Below are positions 6,933 to 7,897 of a stretch of 7,897 bases of DNA, piece by piece. Within the stretch, counting starts at the first letter, position 1, and each line of letters opens with the position of its first letter. The notes beneath the pieces were generated by a model. The model was not told the DNA's origin. It made no database searches and was given only the letters and a program-made list of their open reading frames with translations. Source of the DNA: Gammaproteobacteria bacterium. Lineage in GTDB: Bacteria > Pseudomonadota > Gammaproteobacteria > PS1 > Pseudothioglobaceae. A program made the translations under genes and the position numbers. The stretch lies in assembly GCA_015658965.1 (NCBI GenBank), contig DQNX01000133.1, forward strand, positions 1-7,897. Direction: 5' to 3'.

Positions 6933-6962
6933 ATTATCCGCGATTAGTTAGATTGCCGTCAT
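6933..6962 (-). promoter_or_regulatory. Candidate promoter of rnm-yciO, possibly leaderless
   Basis: On the minus strand ATGACG (6957-6962, 4 of 6 to TTGACA) and GATAAT (6933-6938, 5 of 6 to TATAAT) are spaced by 18 bases. The -10 ends 7 bases before the rnm ATG, so transcription would start at or beside the A of the start codon. The rest of the gap to the rfaH-like gene holds the perfect palindrome CTTTTTAAAAAG (6965-6976) and a run of ten A (6978-6987). Confidence 0.5.
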
Positions 6963-7013
6963 TTCTTTTTAAAAAGCAAAAAAAAAACGATTTATGGGTT
7001 AAACTAAGCTTCA

Positions 7014-7487
7014 ATGAAAAACTATTACTTAATCAAAACCAAGCCCAGGCAATAATCAATTGCCACGCAAAATCTGAGTAATCAAGGCTTTGAAGTGTTT
7101 TTTCCCAAAGCTGTGATTGACAACAAAACCACCGCCCTGTTTCCAGGCTATTTATTCATTCAACTGGATGACAAAATTCAAAATTGGACACCAATTCGCT
7201 CCACCAAAGGCGTGGGTAATTTTGTGCGTTTTGGCTTAAGCTTTGCCAAAGTGTCAAGCCAAATTATTAATTTGATCAAAATACAGCAGCAGCAAACCAT
7301 TGAAAAAATGATCAATATTTGCTCGCACCATCAAGGCGATTATTTAGAAGTTAAATCTGGCGTTTTCAAAGGTCAAAAGGTTGTCTTTCAAAACTACAGT
7401 GCCAGCGACCGGATAATTGTCTTACTCAAGCTTATCGGCCAGCAACAAGTCATAACCCTCGATAAGCAAGAAGTTATTGCAATCTAA
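7014..7487 (+). pseudogene. rfaH: RfaH-like NusG paralogue interrupted by an in-frame stop
   Basis: Read from the ATG at 7014 the frame gives MKNYYLIKTKPRQ, then TAA at 7053-7055, then in the same frame SIATQNLSNQGFEVFFPK and onward to the stop at 7485-7487. The whole would encode about 157 aa, close to E. coli RfaH (162 aa). The opening YYLIKTKPRQ corresponds to the first strand and helix of the NGN domain. Further features are FPGYLFIQL and the RfaH-typical GVGNFVRFG, followed by a KOW-like C-terminal domain (about the last 50 residues) containing GVFKGQKVVF. RfaH binds RNA polymerase paused at ops sites and promotes expression of long surface-polysaccharide and secretion operons. Only one nonsense codon breaks the gene; the rest is well conserved, so decay is recent, or the base is a sequencing error. 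Restart at the GTG at 7095 would give 130 aa lacking the first NGN strand and helix. No strong Shine-Dalgarno sequence precedes 7014. Confidence 0.8.
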
Positions 7488-7488
7488 C

Positions 7489-7517
7489 TTAACCCACACT
7501 TGTTAGCTCGCTATAAT
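7489..7517 (+). promoter_or_regulatory. Candidate glmS promoter
   Basis: TTAACC (7489-7494) and a perfect TATAAT (7512-7517) are separated by 17 bases, 33 bases before the glmS ATG. The region overlaps the end of the rfaH-like frame by no more than its immediate downstream edge, so glmS can be transcribed independently of it. A closer TTGTTA at 7500-7505 is too near the -10 to serve as -35. Confidence 0.6.
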
Positions 7518-7550
7518 TATTAAAAATTAAACATTAAACATTGAGTAAAC

Positions 7551-7897
7551 ATGTGCGGAATCGTCGGCGGAATTTGTAACAACAACATCACCCCTGTTTT
7601 GGTTGATGGACTTAAGCGTCTAGAATATCGCGGCTATGATTCTGCTGGTGTGGTGGTTTTATCCTCAGATAATAAGCTCAGTCGTGCACGCGCCGTAGGT
7701 AAGGTTGTTAATCTTGAAAAACACATCAAGGATAGCCAAACCCCAATCACTGGTGCCATTGGCATCGCCCATACGCGCTGGGCCACCCATGGCGAACCCT
7801 CAAGTCGCAATGCCCATCCACACATTTGTAATGGCACAGTCAGCGTGGTGCATAACGGCATTATTGAGAATTTTTTACAGCTCAAGGCTGAGCAAAT
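7551..7897 (+). CDS. glmS: Glucosamine-6-phosphate synthase, N-terminal part (cut by window end)
   Basis: First 115 residues of the isomerising glutamine:fructose-6-phosphate aminotransferase. The enzyme makes glucosamine-6-phosphate, the entry point to UDP-GlcNAc for peptidoglycan and LPS. The frame starts MCGIVGG, where Cys2 becomes the N-terminal nucleophile of the class II glutamine amidotransferase domain after Met removal. It continues with [26 protein letters not shown] and VVHNGIIEN, all hallmark glutaminase motifs. The frame is open to the last base, so the isomerase domains (about 490 further residues) lie outside. The ribosome site is weak (GAG five bases before the ATG), but the start is fixed by the catalytic cysteine. 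No glmS riboswitch-like leader fits in the 63-bp gap after the rfaH-like gene. Confidence 0.97.
   Translation, partial: MCGIVGGICNNNITPVLVDGLKRLEYRGYDSAGVVVLSSDNKLSRARAVGKVVNLEKHIKDSQTPITGAIGIAHTRWATHGEPSSRNAHPHICNGTVSVVHNGIIENFLQLKAEQ

Noticed and set aside
7014..7100. Frameshift as the cause of the broken rfaH-like gene
   Set aside because: The ATG at 7014 and the downstream coding frame are in the same phase; only the TAA at 7053 interrupts it.
7095..7487. Intact 130-aa gene starting at GTG 7095
   Set aside because: The codon is an internal valine in the aligned family, and upstream in-frame sequence still encodes the conserved RfaH/NusG N-terminus. Restart there remains possible but is not the natural start.
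7634..7885. Minus-strand 83-aa open frame
   Set aside because: It lies antisense within the clear glutaminase domain of glmS.
1..7897. A novel defence, CRISPR, phage or secondary-metabolite system
   Set aside because: Every long frame belongs to a known housekeeping or sulfur-related family, and no spaced direct-repeat arrays or integrase or toxin-like genes are visible.

Overview
The window is a moderately AT-rich stretch of bacterial chromosome carrying mostly housekeeping genes. The protein families point to a gammaproteobacterium: rnm (trpH/yciV) sits directly next to yciO as in Escherichia coli, and there is an RfaH-type NusG paralogue, PrmA, and a DsrC/TusE-family protein. The DsrC-type protein and the sulfur-handling neighbours fit a sulfur oxidiser of the SUP05/Thioglobus/thiotrophic-symbiont type. 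That placement is inference from gene content, not a proven identification.

Left part (1-2540): thiS (+) converges on, and overlaps by 4 bp, a two-gene minus-strand unit of prmA followed by a PP-loop ATPase of the MnmA/ThiI type. A 114-bp divergent promoter region separates prmA from a small plus-strand DsrC/TusE-family gene. Three of these four genes have sulfur-carrier or sulfur-transfer signatures: the ThiS C-terminal Gly-Gly, the PP-loop thiolase with a Cys-x2-Cys pair, and the DsrC-like penultimate Cys.

Middle (2540-5486): after the DsrC-like gene comes a roughly 100-bp imperfect palindrome that looks like an intergenic repeat, then a compact bidirectional terminator shared with the converging alaS gene. 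alaS (minus) is full length. Just upstream of it is a 113-bp MITE-like element with 14-bp terminal inverted repeats (13 of 14 matching) resembling IS5-family ends. A candidate alaS promoter lies at its edge.

Right part (5487-7897): rnm and yciO form a tightly coupled minus-strand pair (stop and start overlap by one base) that leads toward the MITE and alaS. Divergent from rnm is an rfaH-like gene interrupted by an in-frame TAA at codon 14. It is followed by the 5' part of glmS, which runs off the window.

I see no CRISPR array, RNA gene, phage or defence system. The items most worth a second look are the broken rfaH, the single-cysteine DsrC paralogue, the two repeat-like elements, and the possibly leaderless start of rnm.
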